A DNA stretch of 64,000 bases from Runella sp. MFBS21 (lineage in GTDB: Bacteria; Bacteroidota; Bacteroidia; Cytophagales; Spirosomataceae): the NCBI RefSeq assembly GCF_029433105.1, contig NZ_JARNTW010000007.1:214846-278845 (forward strand). The letters are read 5' to 3'. The stretch's first letter is position 1; every line of letters begins with the position of its first letter. Position numbers and translations under genes: made by a program. Positions 56,230 to 64,000 of this stretch are shown piece after piece. The notes beneath the pieces are model-generated. The model was not told the origin of the DNA, made no database searches, and was given only the letters and a program-made list of their open reading frames with translations.

Positions 56230-56300
56230 ATTCCAAGTTTCAGGTACTTGGGAGTATAAACTTGGAAAGGTTGTTTGGGAATTTGAGTAGCCTTTCCAAG
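56230..56300. repeat. Single copy of the GACTTTCCAAG hairpin family
   Basis: TTCCAAGTTT, spacer, AAACTTGGAAAGG and then CCTTTCCAAG: one unit and a half related to the array at 24156-24766. It lies exactly at the junction between the LamG-like gene and the 5'-truncated toxin gene. Confidence 0.75.
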
Positions 56301-56303
56301 TGA

Positions 56304-59300
56304 TTGAAGCGAAATAACCGTTTCTCAAGCAGCCAAGCCACGCCTCAGCATGAGGGCAGATACAATGTCACCGCTAGCGTAGGGAGTTGTACCACTTCCG
56401 CCTATGTAGATGTACTCGTCCAAGCGCCTTGTGTAGCAGGTGTTACGGCTACACCCCAAGTCAGCTGCGACAGCAGCGGCACGGCTACGGTTACTTTCAC
56501 GACCTCGGCCGCTGCCCCTAGTGGCTACCGCTTCCAGTACAAAACCGTATTGGTGCAGCAAGATAGCCTCTCTGGCCAATGGGTCGATGCCACGGAGTCC
56601 AATTGGCAATCTTCCAATGTGTTTGCCCAAGTACCCGACGGACGCTACAAAGTAAAACTCCGCACCCGCATCGACAACCAAAACGACCTTTTCCAACCAC
56701 ATCATATCTCTGAGGTATGTGCTACCTCCAGCGAATTTGACGTAGCTTGTACCCAATTTACCTGTGACTATTACATCAAAGCCGTCAATGCCAGTGGCCA
56801 AGAGGTTTCCAAACTCACCCGAGTAGCGGGCAGCAACAGTCTCTACCAGACTGTTACACTCAGTGCGGCATTCTTCGAGGCTGCTCCCGCCAATCTCTCT
56901 TATAGTTGGACAGGGCCGGGTATCACTACCCCTATCACCTCCTCGCAGCTCTCAGCTCACCAAATAGGAGAATACAAACTCACCCTTACCCAAGGCACTA
57001 CCACTTGTGAGGCATACATCAACCTCAGCGGTACGCCTTGTAGCCCTATTGCCTCTGCTCCTTGTGGTAGCGTGCCTACCATCAACATCGTAGGCGGAAG
57101 CACCGAAGCAGGGCCTTATCTCACAGGATTGGCCGTAGGCGATGAGTTTACGGCTGCCGACTATACCGTTACGGTGACTTCCCTCTACAGCGCGGGCGGT
57201 GATACTTACTCCGGCGAAGGCTACGTAACCGTAAAACTCGTGGGTGGTACTAGTGTGGATATTACGGTGGAGTTTGCCGACATCAAAATCAACGATTGCT
57301 ATCAGCTAGTGGTAGGCACTGTCAAAAGCATGTATGACCCTAGTTGGAGTAATGTGGCTGATGTGGATGACCTTCTCTCTTCCTTAAAGGATGCTTCAAA
57401 ACAGATAAAAGATTTATTGGCTGAATACAAGGGTACCCCTCAACAAATCTCTACTATTCAAAATACCCTAATTCCTCTTTTACAACCCTATAAAGACAAC
57501 CCTGAAGTAGCGGCGGTAATCAATCAATTAAAAACACTTTCTACTCTCTGTAAAGCAGATGCCAATGGCGAACTCCCTGCTACTTGCCAAGCGGCTCTCG
57601 ACTCAGTCGAAATTGCTTACAATAAACTCAACAAGTTCATTGATTTCTTACCTCCTTTTCCAAGTTTTATCAAAGAGATAAGTATTGCAGCTGCCCCCAA
57701 TGGTCGGGTGGCGGCCGAAGATCCCGTGGGAGTAGCTCTTGCTTCGGTGTTTACATTGGCGGCAGCCGATGCTTGTGGAAGAGACTTTTGTCAAACGGGT
57801 AGTTTCTGCGTCTGTGATACTATCAACGACGGCATCCAAGGCTTCTACCAAAATCTTTATTCTCCCGAATATAAATTCTGGCGGGTAAAAGTCAATGGAG
57901 AGAAGTATTGGGTTATCAGAATGTATAGCTTGAGTGATGTCATCTATGCCTATCGAAAAGTCAATAATGACGACCTCCCAAACATCGAAGTAGAATATCA
58001 ACAGTTTCGCCCGCAGGGAGGGCTTACCGCAGCGGCAGCCCTAGCCGATGCTGGGCAACGATTTGTGTTTCAAGTAGGTCTAATGTTGGCTACGGGGGGA
58101 GGAAGTTCAGTCTCAGCTGAAATAGTGAGTAATGTAGCCGATGCTTTCATCACTGCTGCTGAAGACAGTAATGGCGACCCTGATAAGTTTGTGTCGGAGT
58201 TGGGTTCTAATCTAGCCTTTTCTGCTTTAGGTTTTCTACCAGAGGGAATTGGGGCCTTGAAAAAGTATTTTCGTCTCAACAAATTTCAAATGGGTGGCTT
58301 CCCTCAGGCAGCCAAAAATGCGCTCGACAATCTTAGAGCAAATTCAAGCCAATGGACTACCGATTTTGCAGCCTTCAAAAATAATGTAGCTCAAGAAGCA
58401 CTGCCTAAGTTTAAGAAAATCTTCAAAAATAAACTTAGTCCTATTTTTCAAGGTATCTCTGCTGTAGGTGCAAAAATTGACCATAAAAACAAACAAATTT
58501 TAGATGCTGCAGGCAATACAATCGCTACTTTCCAAAATAATGTATTGAAGTTTACTGAAAGGGCCGTGCCTGCTGGATGGACGAAAAAAAGTACATTTCA
58601 TGAAGCCGAGATAGAAGAAGTGATTGATGGCATACCTGTACGCAAAAAAACAGATGTTGATGTTTGGACTTGCCCTACTTATGTTGCTCCCAGAGGAAGA
58701 GCCTCTGCTGAAAGTGATTGTATTGTTTTAAAAATAGCCACAGGTAGCATCGACGATTTACTGGAAATAGCCAGAAAAATGTTGAAAGATATGGGCCAAG
58801 TAGGACGAGCTAATGATAAAGATGTTCTTTATAAAATTGTTGATTTTATAAACCCCACTAATCCTGAATCTGTCACGGCTCTCCAACGGCTCGGGGGGAT
58901 AGAGCACTTGAAACAAGTTCTCAGAAGTAACCCTTACGCACCATGCTGTGGCGGAAAAGGTAATTCTTACTTCCCCTCAATTGCTGAGCACTTGGGCTAT
59001 TTACGAACAACTTTATTAGAATTCGGTGGAGACAATGCAACCACGGGATTTGGTACTTTCATGAAGACTCTTAAAAACAACTCTGCTATTGGAGCGCAAG
59101 ATGGTTCTGCCCATGCGCTCAAGAAATTGGCACAGTATAAAAAAGCCGATGTTGTTGCAATGGAAGGTAAAATAGCAGAAGACATTGATTTAGATGCGAT
59201 TTGTACGGGATGTTTGTTTGATATTAAACTTACAAATGGTACTTTTATCGAGTTAAAAAGCTACAAAAAAGAGACTTTAGACGGTATTGCGAGTAGTACT

Positions 59301-59567
59301 AAGTTTATCAATCAATTTAAGCAATACCTACAATCTTTGAGTACGGAAGGAAAAGATATATCCAAACTCAAATATGTTTTCAATGGCAAGAAGGTCTCCG
59401 AAAAAGAGGTAAAAGAAGCGTTTGTGAAACTGTTTAATAGAAAAGCAGAGGAGATATATTCAGCAAATGAAAGCGTATTTAATGCTTTTGGTCTTAACGT
59501 TGCTAAACTAAAAAATATAACTGACCAACATGAAATTTTTGATTTATTTATTGATACATTAAACTAA
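56304..59567 (+). pseudogene. 5'-truncated polymorphic toxin with C-terminal nuclease-like domain
   Basis: 1087 codons but no signal peptide. The start already lies inside an Ig-like domain (EGRYNVTASVGSCTTSAYVD), so the secretion end is missing and the first ATG is accidental. Further Ig-like modules run to about 350. A helical region with Cys-rich CGRDFCQTGSFCVCDT follows (about 350-620), then a linker. The last 130 residues contain LFDIKLTNGTFIELKSYKK, an E-x-K pattern of PD-(D/E)XK nucleases. The layout is that of a large secreted Bacteroidota toxin. A putative immunity gene follows after three bases. It may be silent unless fused to a new N-terminus. Confidence 0.7.
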
Positions 59568-59570
59568 CGT

Positions 59571-60659
59571 ATGATTACTTTATTATATTCTCTTACTGAC
59601 TGTCAGTACAATTCTTTTGATGTAGATGTCAATACGTTTGTTTTTTACTCGAAAAGTAAAAAACAAATAGTAATTAAGTCTGAAAATTTTCATGATATTT
59701 CAGAGACATCATATGATTACCCTTACACTCACAATTTTAATTTATTGACCAATAAAATTTTTTTTAATGGTTCTAATTCAAACCTCCATATCTTAACCTA
59801 TGAAGGTGAATGTAATCCTATAAAAGGTGTAGTTCTTAATACGGTTTTTCAAAAAAGTAATTTGTTCTCATGTATTGTAGAAGATAATGAAATACAACAA
59901 GGACAAATGCGGGAAATAGACTCGTTAAACCCTTTATGGAATTCCATATATACTCAATTTGAAAAACATGATAATTATTTTTTTGGATTTAGATGGCTTC
60001 CAAATAAGATTCGGCCTTTGTTTGGTATAATAAATATTGATACGGGAAAATCTTATTGGGAACAAGATGTGTCCGAAGTTGGCACTTTTGTAGAGTTAGG
60101 AACTCAAAAACAACGATATGGCTATATTCACAAAATCATAGGAGTACATGAGGGGGTAGTATGGGTAGGCATTACAAATGATACCCTATTGGGCCTTTCG
60201 GTCGACACAGGCGAGGTACTACACACCATACGCCAAACCCTACCTTTCGATTTTGAGTTTTTGGGCGAGCCGCGTATACCCAATTCAGCGGCTGTTATAC
60301 TCAACAAAGCACAAAACGTCCTACAAGGATTTTCGCGGGGTTTCTATTGGGAAACGGACTTAAAAACCCTACAAACCCAAGTTTGGAATTTACGAGATTA
60401 TTTCAAAAGTATTCCTTTGGATGATTTTTCTTCTCGCATCGAAGCCTTCGGGTCAAATCATATCGTATTTACTTGCGGTTTGGAATACGATGCTATAGGG
60501 CTTTTCAATACCCAAACTCGGCAAGTCGATTGGTGGCAGCACTTAGGGGAAAATGGCCCCCGAAGAGGCGTAAATGTAATGACCCTCAAAGTCGTAGGCG
60601 ATAGAATCTACACCATAGATACCACCAACACATTACGAGTATTTGAACGTATTGATTAA
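59571..60659 (+). CDS. Propeller-like protein, putative immunity partner
   Basis: Protein of 362 residues without signal peptide, so cytosolic. It contains repeated beta-strand blocks such as FGIINIDTGKSYWEQDVSEV, LLGLSVDTGEVLHTI, IGLFNTQTRQVDWWQHLG and VGDRIYTIDTTNTLRVFE that suggest a beta propeller. It starts three bases after the toxin stop, the place of an immunity gene. The first 140 residues are AT-rich and the rest less so, hinting at a mosaic. Family not recognised. Confidence 0.6.
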   Translation: MITLLYSLTDCQYNSFDVDVNTFVFYSKSKKQIVIKSENFHDISETSYDYPYTHNFNLLTNKIFFNGSNSNLHILTYEGECNPIKGVVLNTVFQKSNLFSCIVEDNEIQQGQMREIDSLNPLWNSIYTQFEKHDNYFFGFRWLPNKIRPLFGIINIDTGKSYWEQDVSEVGTFVELGTQKQRYGYIHKIIGVHEGVVWVGITNDTLLGLSVDTGEVLHTIRQTLPFDFEFLGEPRIPNSAAVILNKAQNVLQGFSRGFYWETDLKTLQTQVWNLRDYFKSIPLDDFSSRIEAFGSNHIVFTCGLEYDAIGLFNTQTRQVDWWQHLGENGPRRGVNVMTLKVVGDRIYTIDTTNTLRVFERID

Positions 60660-60669
60660 TAATTTTTCT

Positions 60670-60827
60670 ATGAAAACCCGAATTTTACTTTTAGCAGGAG
60701 CCGCCGCCGTGTACAGCGGTTGTCATTCACTAAGGCAAGTACGCAAAACTTAGTCAAACAACTTTAAAAAGCTCCTGTCGTAGGTATGACCGATTTAGCA
60801 GATAAAACCCTGAAACAACTATCCTAA
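60670..60827 (+). pseudogene. Broken small lipoprotein gene
   Basis: MKTRILLLAGAAAVYSGC is a clear lipoprotein signal, but the frame ends at TAG 60751-60753. A shifted frame continues through an in-frame TAA to GMTDLADKTLKQLS and a stop at 60827. So the gene carries a frameshift plus a stop. Its last codons are part of a 62 bp sequence repeated at 63504-63565. Confidence 0.6.
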
Positions 60828-60865
60828 ACCAATGCGATTCCAATAACTATTCTCAAACATAGGAG
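60804..60865 (+). repeat. Direct repeat, copy 1
   Basis: AAAACCCTGAAACAACTATC through CTCAAACATAGGAG. The second copy at 63504-63565 differs at one base and is exactly 2700 bp away. Copy 1 sits between the broken lipoprotein gene and the N-terminal secreted-protein gene at 60904. Confidence 0.9.
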
Positions 60866-60903
60866 ACATATTCATACTATTATCATCAAAAGCTAGTAAA
60901 GCT

Positions 60904-61653
60904 ATGAAGTATCTATACAAAATCTTACTGCTAAGTATCAGCTTGGCCGCGAGGGTAGCGTGGAGCCACTCCCACGATGACCCCACCACCAAGCCACCTA
61001 CTTCTACCCCCGCCGCACCGAGTAGAGTCGTCAGTGCCCAAATCGCCGATATGGATGCCGCCCTTGCCGCCCTCAATCAGCGCATGAGCAGCACCACTCC
61101 CGCCGTAGATTTGATGGCCAACCTCCCCATAGTCGTCTCAGAAGAGGTAGCCGAAAGCCGCGTGGAAGCCCGCAAGCTTTTTCGCTACCTCGACCAAAAC
61201 CCCGATAAACTCATCGAGAGCCTCACACCCGAGGCACTGCTTACGTTACCAGTGGGTTTATCAAAATCATTGGGCGACAATTCGCGCATCACCGTAGGGA
61301 TATTGGAGGCCAAGTTTGAGAAAGCCGTCACCAAACTTACCATTTTTGTACGGCTCAACTTCCACGTCAGCGGCAGCAGTGAGCCCAATCGAGAGCTATT
61401 TTTTGGTGCCCAAGATGTTACCTTTACCCGAGAGGGAGGTGTCAGCGGTTTTACGGCGGCATTGTTGGGCGATTTTGTACTACCCATGAAGCAGTGGACC
61501 GTCATCCTAAAAGGCACCACCCAACCTGGTTGCGCAGGTACCAAAGCCGAGTTTGAGTGTGGAGAGTTCAAGATAGGCAGTCTATGCGCCGAAGTGGTCT
61601 TTCCGACCACCGTCCTCAAGCCAAACCCGTGGTCTGTGTCTGCACAGACCTAA
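60904..61653 (+). pseudogene. N-terminal part of a large secreted protein, cut off by a REP element
   Basis: 249 codons: signal peptide (MKYLYKILLLSISLAARVAW), a His/Pro/Thr-rich linker, then a beta-rich module with KLTIFVRLNFHVSG, RELFFGAQDVTF and LLGDFVLPMKQW. From memory, this module opens very long Bacteroidota secreted proteins that end in toxins. The last eleven residues (from about 61621) are translated REP-A sequence, so the real gene has been truncated by the element. The large middle portion is gone. Confidence 0.65.
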
Positions 61654-61777
61654 AAAATGCAACTCAAAAAAGTTTTGGGGTACAAGTTTAATATTTAAGA
61701 ATGATTACCATGGTAGAGGAACATCAAGAAAGCAAATTCTGCAAATAGGTCTGTGGGACACAGACCACGGAGCAGAG
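61627..61777 (+). mobile_element. REP-A internal-deletion derivative 3
   Basis: About 150 bp on the plus strand: CCGTGGTCTGTGTCTGCACAG, leader CTAAAAAATGCAACTC, RAYT start codons (here ATGGTAGAGGAACATC), the shared junction GCAAATTCTGCAAATAGG, and the far REP TCTGTGGGACACAGACCACGG. It joins the cut secreted-protein gene to an unrelated toxin tail. Confidence 0.87.
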
Positions 61778-61971
61778 ACAAAACAAGAGCTGCAAATGAA
61801 TTGTTAACCATTTCAAAAGTGGCAGATATAGAAATAAGAGCGATGACTTTAGCTGGTATTCCACAGGATATAGCAACAGGTTGGGTTGTAAAAGCATTAG
61901 AAGACCTAAAAAATAAAGGGGTGACTACAATTACAAATATTCCATGGAATGGATTAAACAAAAATAAATAA
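61778..61971 (+). pseudogene. Toxin C-terminal tail behind a REP
   Basis: About 64 codons in frame out of the REP: RDKTRAANELLTISKVADIE, RAMTLAGIPQDIATGWVV, ending NIPWNGLNKNK. The ATG at 61753 lies in the REP and is accidental. The stop is two bases before the next gene. The fragment resembles the end of a polymorphic toxin; the family is not identified. Confidence 0.55.
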
Positions 61972-61973
61972 AG

Positions 61974-62393
61974 ATGAAAACATACGAAAAAATTTTGGAA
62001 GAATTTGGGAAAATTCTTACCAAGGAAAGTTTTGACTCAAGCTTATTGAAAATTGAAAACTTGAGGTCTATAAAAAACCCATTATTAGATTATGACCCTC
62101 ATATTAAATACTTACAAAGCTTATCAAAAGAAGACTACGAAAAGCTATTGGTATTCGTACCCTATATATTGATGATTCAACTAATGGGAGTATTATCGAT
62201 ATTTCAAGATGAGGAGTCTCAATACAAACTTATTTATAATGCTGATGATTCAAACGTTGATTTAGCATTAATAAGTGATGGTTTAAGTGCTGAAGTAGCA
62301 ACAGAGTATGGTTGGATTTCACAGTTCAGTAAGGTTTTAGCAGATAATCAAAGAGTTCCTCCATTACTTGCTATGCCTAACCTTGAAGCCTAA
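61974..62393 (+). CDS. Putative immunity protein
   Basis: Acidic, mostly helical protein of 139 residues (MKTYEKILEEFGKILTKESF, LLVFVPYILMIQLMGVLSIF, VATEYGWISQFSKVLAD). It has one moderately hydrophobic helix. It begins two bases after the toxin-tail stop, the layout of toxin and immunity pairs. No family recognised. The gene looks intact although its toxin is a stub. Confidence 0.55.
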   Translation: MKTYEKILEEFGKILTKESFDSSLLKIENLRSIKNPLLDYDPHIKYLQSLSKEDYEKLLVFVPYILMIQLMGVLSIFQDEESQYKLIYNADDSNVDLALISDGLSAEVATEYGWISQFSKVLADNQRVPPLLAMPNLEA

Positions 62394-62439
62394 TTCGGCT
62401 GAGACCAAAATAGCAAAAGTTACTAATGGCCTGATTAAG

Positions 62440-62846
62440 GTTGCAGAGAGGCTGATATCAGAGTAAAAAAAGTATCTGCTGATTTACAACTCAATAAAGG
62501 CAGAGAAAGAGAAGATTCCTATGTAGAACAAATTAAATATCAAGACAAACGTAGTGGGGACGATGGAGGACATTTAATCGGTAATCAGTTTTATGGACCA
62601 AATGAAGCTATTAATATTGTACCAATGCGCTACGATTTGAATCAAAGACGTAAAACAGACGGAGCGTGGTACAATATGGAAACTCAATGGGCTAAAGCTT
62701 TAAAAGGAGAAGCGCCTTATTCTTCGCCTCAAAAGGTAAATGTTGAGATTAGTATTAGATATGGTACAGATAGAAGGCCTGTTTCATTTTTGGTAAAATA
62801 TCAAATCGGAGATAATCCTGCAATTACACAAAATTTCGCAAACTAA
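62440..62846 (+). pseudogene. Endonuclea_NS_2-like toxin tail
   Basis: About 135 codons with no start; an in-frame TAA at 62437 precedes it. The segment DDGGHLIGNQFYGPNEAINI, VPMRYDLNQ and YNMETQWAKALKGE has the D-x-x-H nuclease signature and the downstream Asn of the DNA/RNA non-specific endonuclease family (Endonuclea_NS_2), and VNVEISIRYGTDRRPVSF its last strands. This catalytic piece may be complete but has lost delivery and translation signals. The ATG at 62625 is internal. Confidence 0.7.
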
Positions 62847-62855
62847 ATTTCTAAA

Positions 62856-63191
62856 ATGATGGATTATGCTCAAAAACTGAAAGAAATATTTCAGCAACTA
62901 CTCATAGAAAACATTAACACGTTAGTTGTAGAAATAGATTATTATACCGAAGAAAAAGGATTTGGTATAAAAGGTAACACCTTCAATAATGAAGGATTAC
63001 ATCTTTCCTATTTAGATTTTGATGCCGAAATAGTATGGAATATTAGTGATATTCTAATAGAGTGGCAAAATGGGATTTATGAGGAACAAAGGTGGAATAA
63101 AGCCATTTTTACGACATATAGCGATGGGCATTTTGAAGTAAAAACATGGTGGGATGAAGACTTTCAAAAAGAGCTTTATCCTAATGGATAA
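62856..63191 (+). CDS. YezG/DUF600-like immunity protein
   Basis: Small acidic protein of 111 residues: MMDYAQKLKEIFQQLLIENI, then WNKAIFTTYSDGHFEVKTWW and DEDFQKELYPNG, recalling the DUF600/YezG antitoxins that neutralise YeeF-type nuclease toxins. The upstream tail is of the same nuclease type, so the pairing makes sense. It starts 9 bases after the tail. Assignment is by eye. Confidence 0.55.
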   Translation: MMDYAQKLKEIFQQLLIENINTLVVEIDYYTEEKGFGIKGNTFNNEGLHLSYLDFDAEIVWNISDILIEWQNGIYEEQRWNKAIFTTYSDGHFEVKTWWDEDFQKELYPNG

Positions 63192-63260
63192 TAATTCCTT
63201 ACATCCTAAACCCTCTTTGTTTCTTTTTAAAAGCGGGAAAATGTGTTGTTCAATCCCGTC

Positions 63261-63280
63261 ATTGACGGCGAGCGTCAAGA
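63261..63280. repeat. Short hairpin in debris
   Basis: TTGACG, GCGAG, CGTCAA within 63262-63278. It is part of non-coding debris between the YezG-like gene and the REP at 63353. Confidence 0.4.
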
Positions 63281-63321
63281 AAAGAAATTAACGAGAAGGC
63301 AATCTAAAAACTTGGAAAGTC
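63281..63321 (+). repeat. 41 bp direct repeat, copy 1
   Basis: AAAGAAATTAACGAGAAGGC to CTTGGAAAGTC; copy 2 at 63778-63818 differs at one base. The end AACTTGGAAAGTC is the right arm of the hairpin family arrayed at 24156. Confidence 0.8.
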
Positions 63322-63352
63322 CATTAATCGCAGTTACTAAGACTTTCTCACC

Positions 63353-63495
63353 CCGTGGTCTGTGTCTCCACAGACCTAAAAAATGCAACTCAAAAAAGTT
63401 TTGGAGTATAAGTTTAAGAATTATTAACATGGTAAACGAACATCAAGAAAGCAAATTCTGAAAATAGGTCTTTGGGACACAGACCACGGAGCAGA
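63353..63495 (+). mobile_element. REP-A internal-deletion derivative 4
   Basis: CCGTGGTCTGTGTCTCCACAG, leader, ATGGTAAACGAACATCAAG identical to the RAYT start, the internal junction (GCAAATTCTGAAAATAGG), and the far REP TCTTTGGGACACAGACCACGG plus AGCAG. The leader is the closest of all copies to that of the full RAYT unit. Confidence 0.88.
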
Positions 63496-63503
63496 GCAAG
63501 AGC

Positions 63504-63565
63504 AAAACCCTGAAACAATTATCCTAAACCAATGCGATTCCAATAACTATTCTCAAACATAGGAG
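63504..63565 (+). repeat. Direct repeat, copy 2
   Basis: Second copy of 60804-60865 with one difference. Here the gene that should follow has been replaced by a REP-B type sequence. Confidence 0.9.
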
Positions 63566-63568
63566 CCC

Positions 63569-63632
63569 CCCCGTTGTGCGTAGTGTTCAAAGAACACTGC
63601 GTACCCCAAATAAATAGCCGTTTGCAACGGCT
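63569..63632. repeat. REP-B type double hairpin
   Basis: CCCCGTTGTG, then TGCGTAGTGTTC, AAA, GAACACTGCGTA (63577-63603), then AGCCGTT, TGC, AACGGCT (63616-63632). The left part matches the arm of the hairpin at 20236. Confidence 0.7.
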
Positions 63633-63672
63633 CGACCAAATTAGAATATCAACTAAGCAACCGTAAAAATCA

Positions 63673-63750
63673 ATGGCATTTGCACGCAGAATACAAAATC
63701 CGGAAGGACTTTATTTTATCACCTTTGCTACGGGACACCGACCACGGTGA
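63673..63750 (+). pseudogene. N-terminal remnant of a second RAYT
   Basis: Twenty codons MAFARRIQNPEGLYFITFAT match the usual start of RAYT/Y1 transposases, then the frame runs into GHRPR, encoded by a REP-A right end (GGGACACCGACCACGG), and stops. So a second RAYT was deleted down to its first 20 codons, mirroring the family A derivatives. Confidence 0.65.
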
Positions 63751-63777
63751 TATGTTGTTCAATATCATTCATCAAGG

Positions 63778-63818
63778 AAAGAAATTAACGAGAAGGCAAT
63801 CTAAAAACTTAGAAAGTC
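63778..63818 (+). repeat. 41 bp direct repeat, copy 2
   Basis: Second copy of 63281-63321, 497 bp further on. Confidence 0.8.
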
Positions 63819-63873
63819 AGTAGAAAAGAAAGCATAACGCCGTATATATTAAACGCTATTTTACGCACTCTCA

Positions 63874-63900
63874 GAGATTGTAAACTAAACTGTGTCACCC
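63874..63900 (+). mobile_element. Left end of an insertion sequence, probably IS256-like
   Basis: GAGATTGTAAACTAAACTGTGTC resembles the terminal inverted repeat of IS256-family elements of Bacteroidota. The transposase start follows at 63954. The right end and target duplication are outside the window. Confidence 0.5.
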
Positions 63901-63953
63901 CAAATTGAATCAAAGGGGGAAAATAAGTAACTTAGTTTTAACTTATAGACACA

Positions 63954-64000
63954 ATGAAAACTGACGAATCCTTTAATTTCGAGCGCTTCAAGGAAGAAGC
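63954..64000 (+). CDS. Transposase start, probably IS256 family (cut by window end)
   Basis: Only 15 codons are visible, MKTDESFNFERFKEEA-like. The F-x-F-E-x-F-K-E-E-A pattern and the terminal repeat 80 bases upstream fit IS256-family transposases. The body is outside the window, so the family is tentative. Confidence 0.5.
   Translation, partial: MKTDESFNFERFKEE

Noticed and set aside
61753..61777. ATG inside the REP as the start of a 72-residue protein
   Set aside because: The first codons are REP sequence; the same GHRPR codons appear at other REP junctions. The real protein was longer upstream.
63243..63461. 72-codon plus-strand frame in debris
   Set aside because: It runs through a direct repeat, a hairpin relic and a REP element, so it is an accidental frame.

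Overview
The window reads as chromosomal DNA of a Bacteroidota bacterium, most likely a Cytophagales (Spirosomaceae/Cytophagaceae-like) species. This rests on a SusC/SusD pair, TonB-linked sugar uptake, DUF983, DUF4126, DUF1080 and CPA1 proteins of Bacteroidota type, TAnnTTTG-like promoter boxes and moderately AT-rich DNA. The genus cannot be fixed from sequence alone. No rRNA, tRNA or CRISPR was found.

Bases 1-16,500 are an ordinary core region: a two-component system cut by the left edge, an AraC regulator, DUF983, an RluD-type pseudouridine synthase, a coiled-coil membrane protein, infC, a DMT transporter, a Gfo/Idh/MocA oxidoreductase, DUF4126, an SMP-30-like propeller, a DUF1080 protein, a DEAD-box helicase, a Fur-family regulator, mogA, and a PfkB kinase with an AGE-family epimerase. 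Many of these genes end in clear intrinsic terminators. Bases 20,500-56,200 are also mostly ordinary: a TetR/COQ9-like plus ABC1 kinase pair, an apionate-lactonase-like protein, a PL8 lyase, kdsA, a MoxR ATPase, an amidohydrolase, ispF, an M16 protease, a divergent gluconate-type locus (FGGY kinase and AraC on one side, SusC, SusD and gnd on the other), a cold-shock gene, apbE, cysE, a Na+/H+ antiporter, stress and regulatory genes, and two LamG-like proteins.

Two accessory regions stand out. At 16.6-20.3 kb (read on the minus strand), small immunity-like genes are strung together. At least three of the four carry a stub of a toxin C-terminus directly upstream, and each is separated from the next by a REP-type palindromic element; one of these elements is a full REP-associated tyrosine transposase (RAYT) unit. 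At 56.3-63.8 kb (plus strand) lies a decayed polymorphic-toxin locus: a 1087-codon toxin without its secretion end and its propeller-like partner, a lipoprotein remnant, a secreted-protein N-terminus cut off by a REP element, two toxin tails with partner genes (one an Endonuclea_NS_2 nuclease with a YezG-like partner), duplicated leader DNA, remnants of a second REP/RAYT family, and the left end of an insertion sequence running out of the window. The same REP element family, with the same internal-deletion junction, is present in both regions. This suggests that these palindromes mark or cause the breakpoints at which toxin modules are cut and immunity modules accumulate.

A third palindrome family forms an 11-unit array of 56-58 bp hairpins at 24.16-24.77 kb, with single relatives next to the toxin locus.
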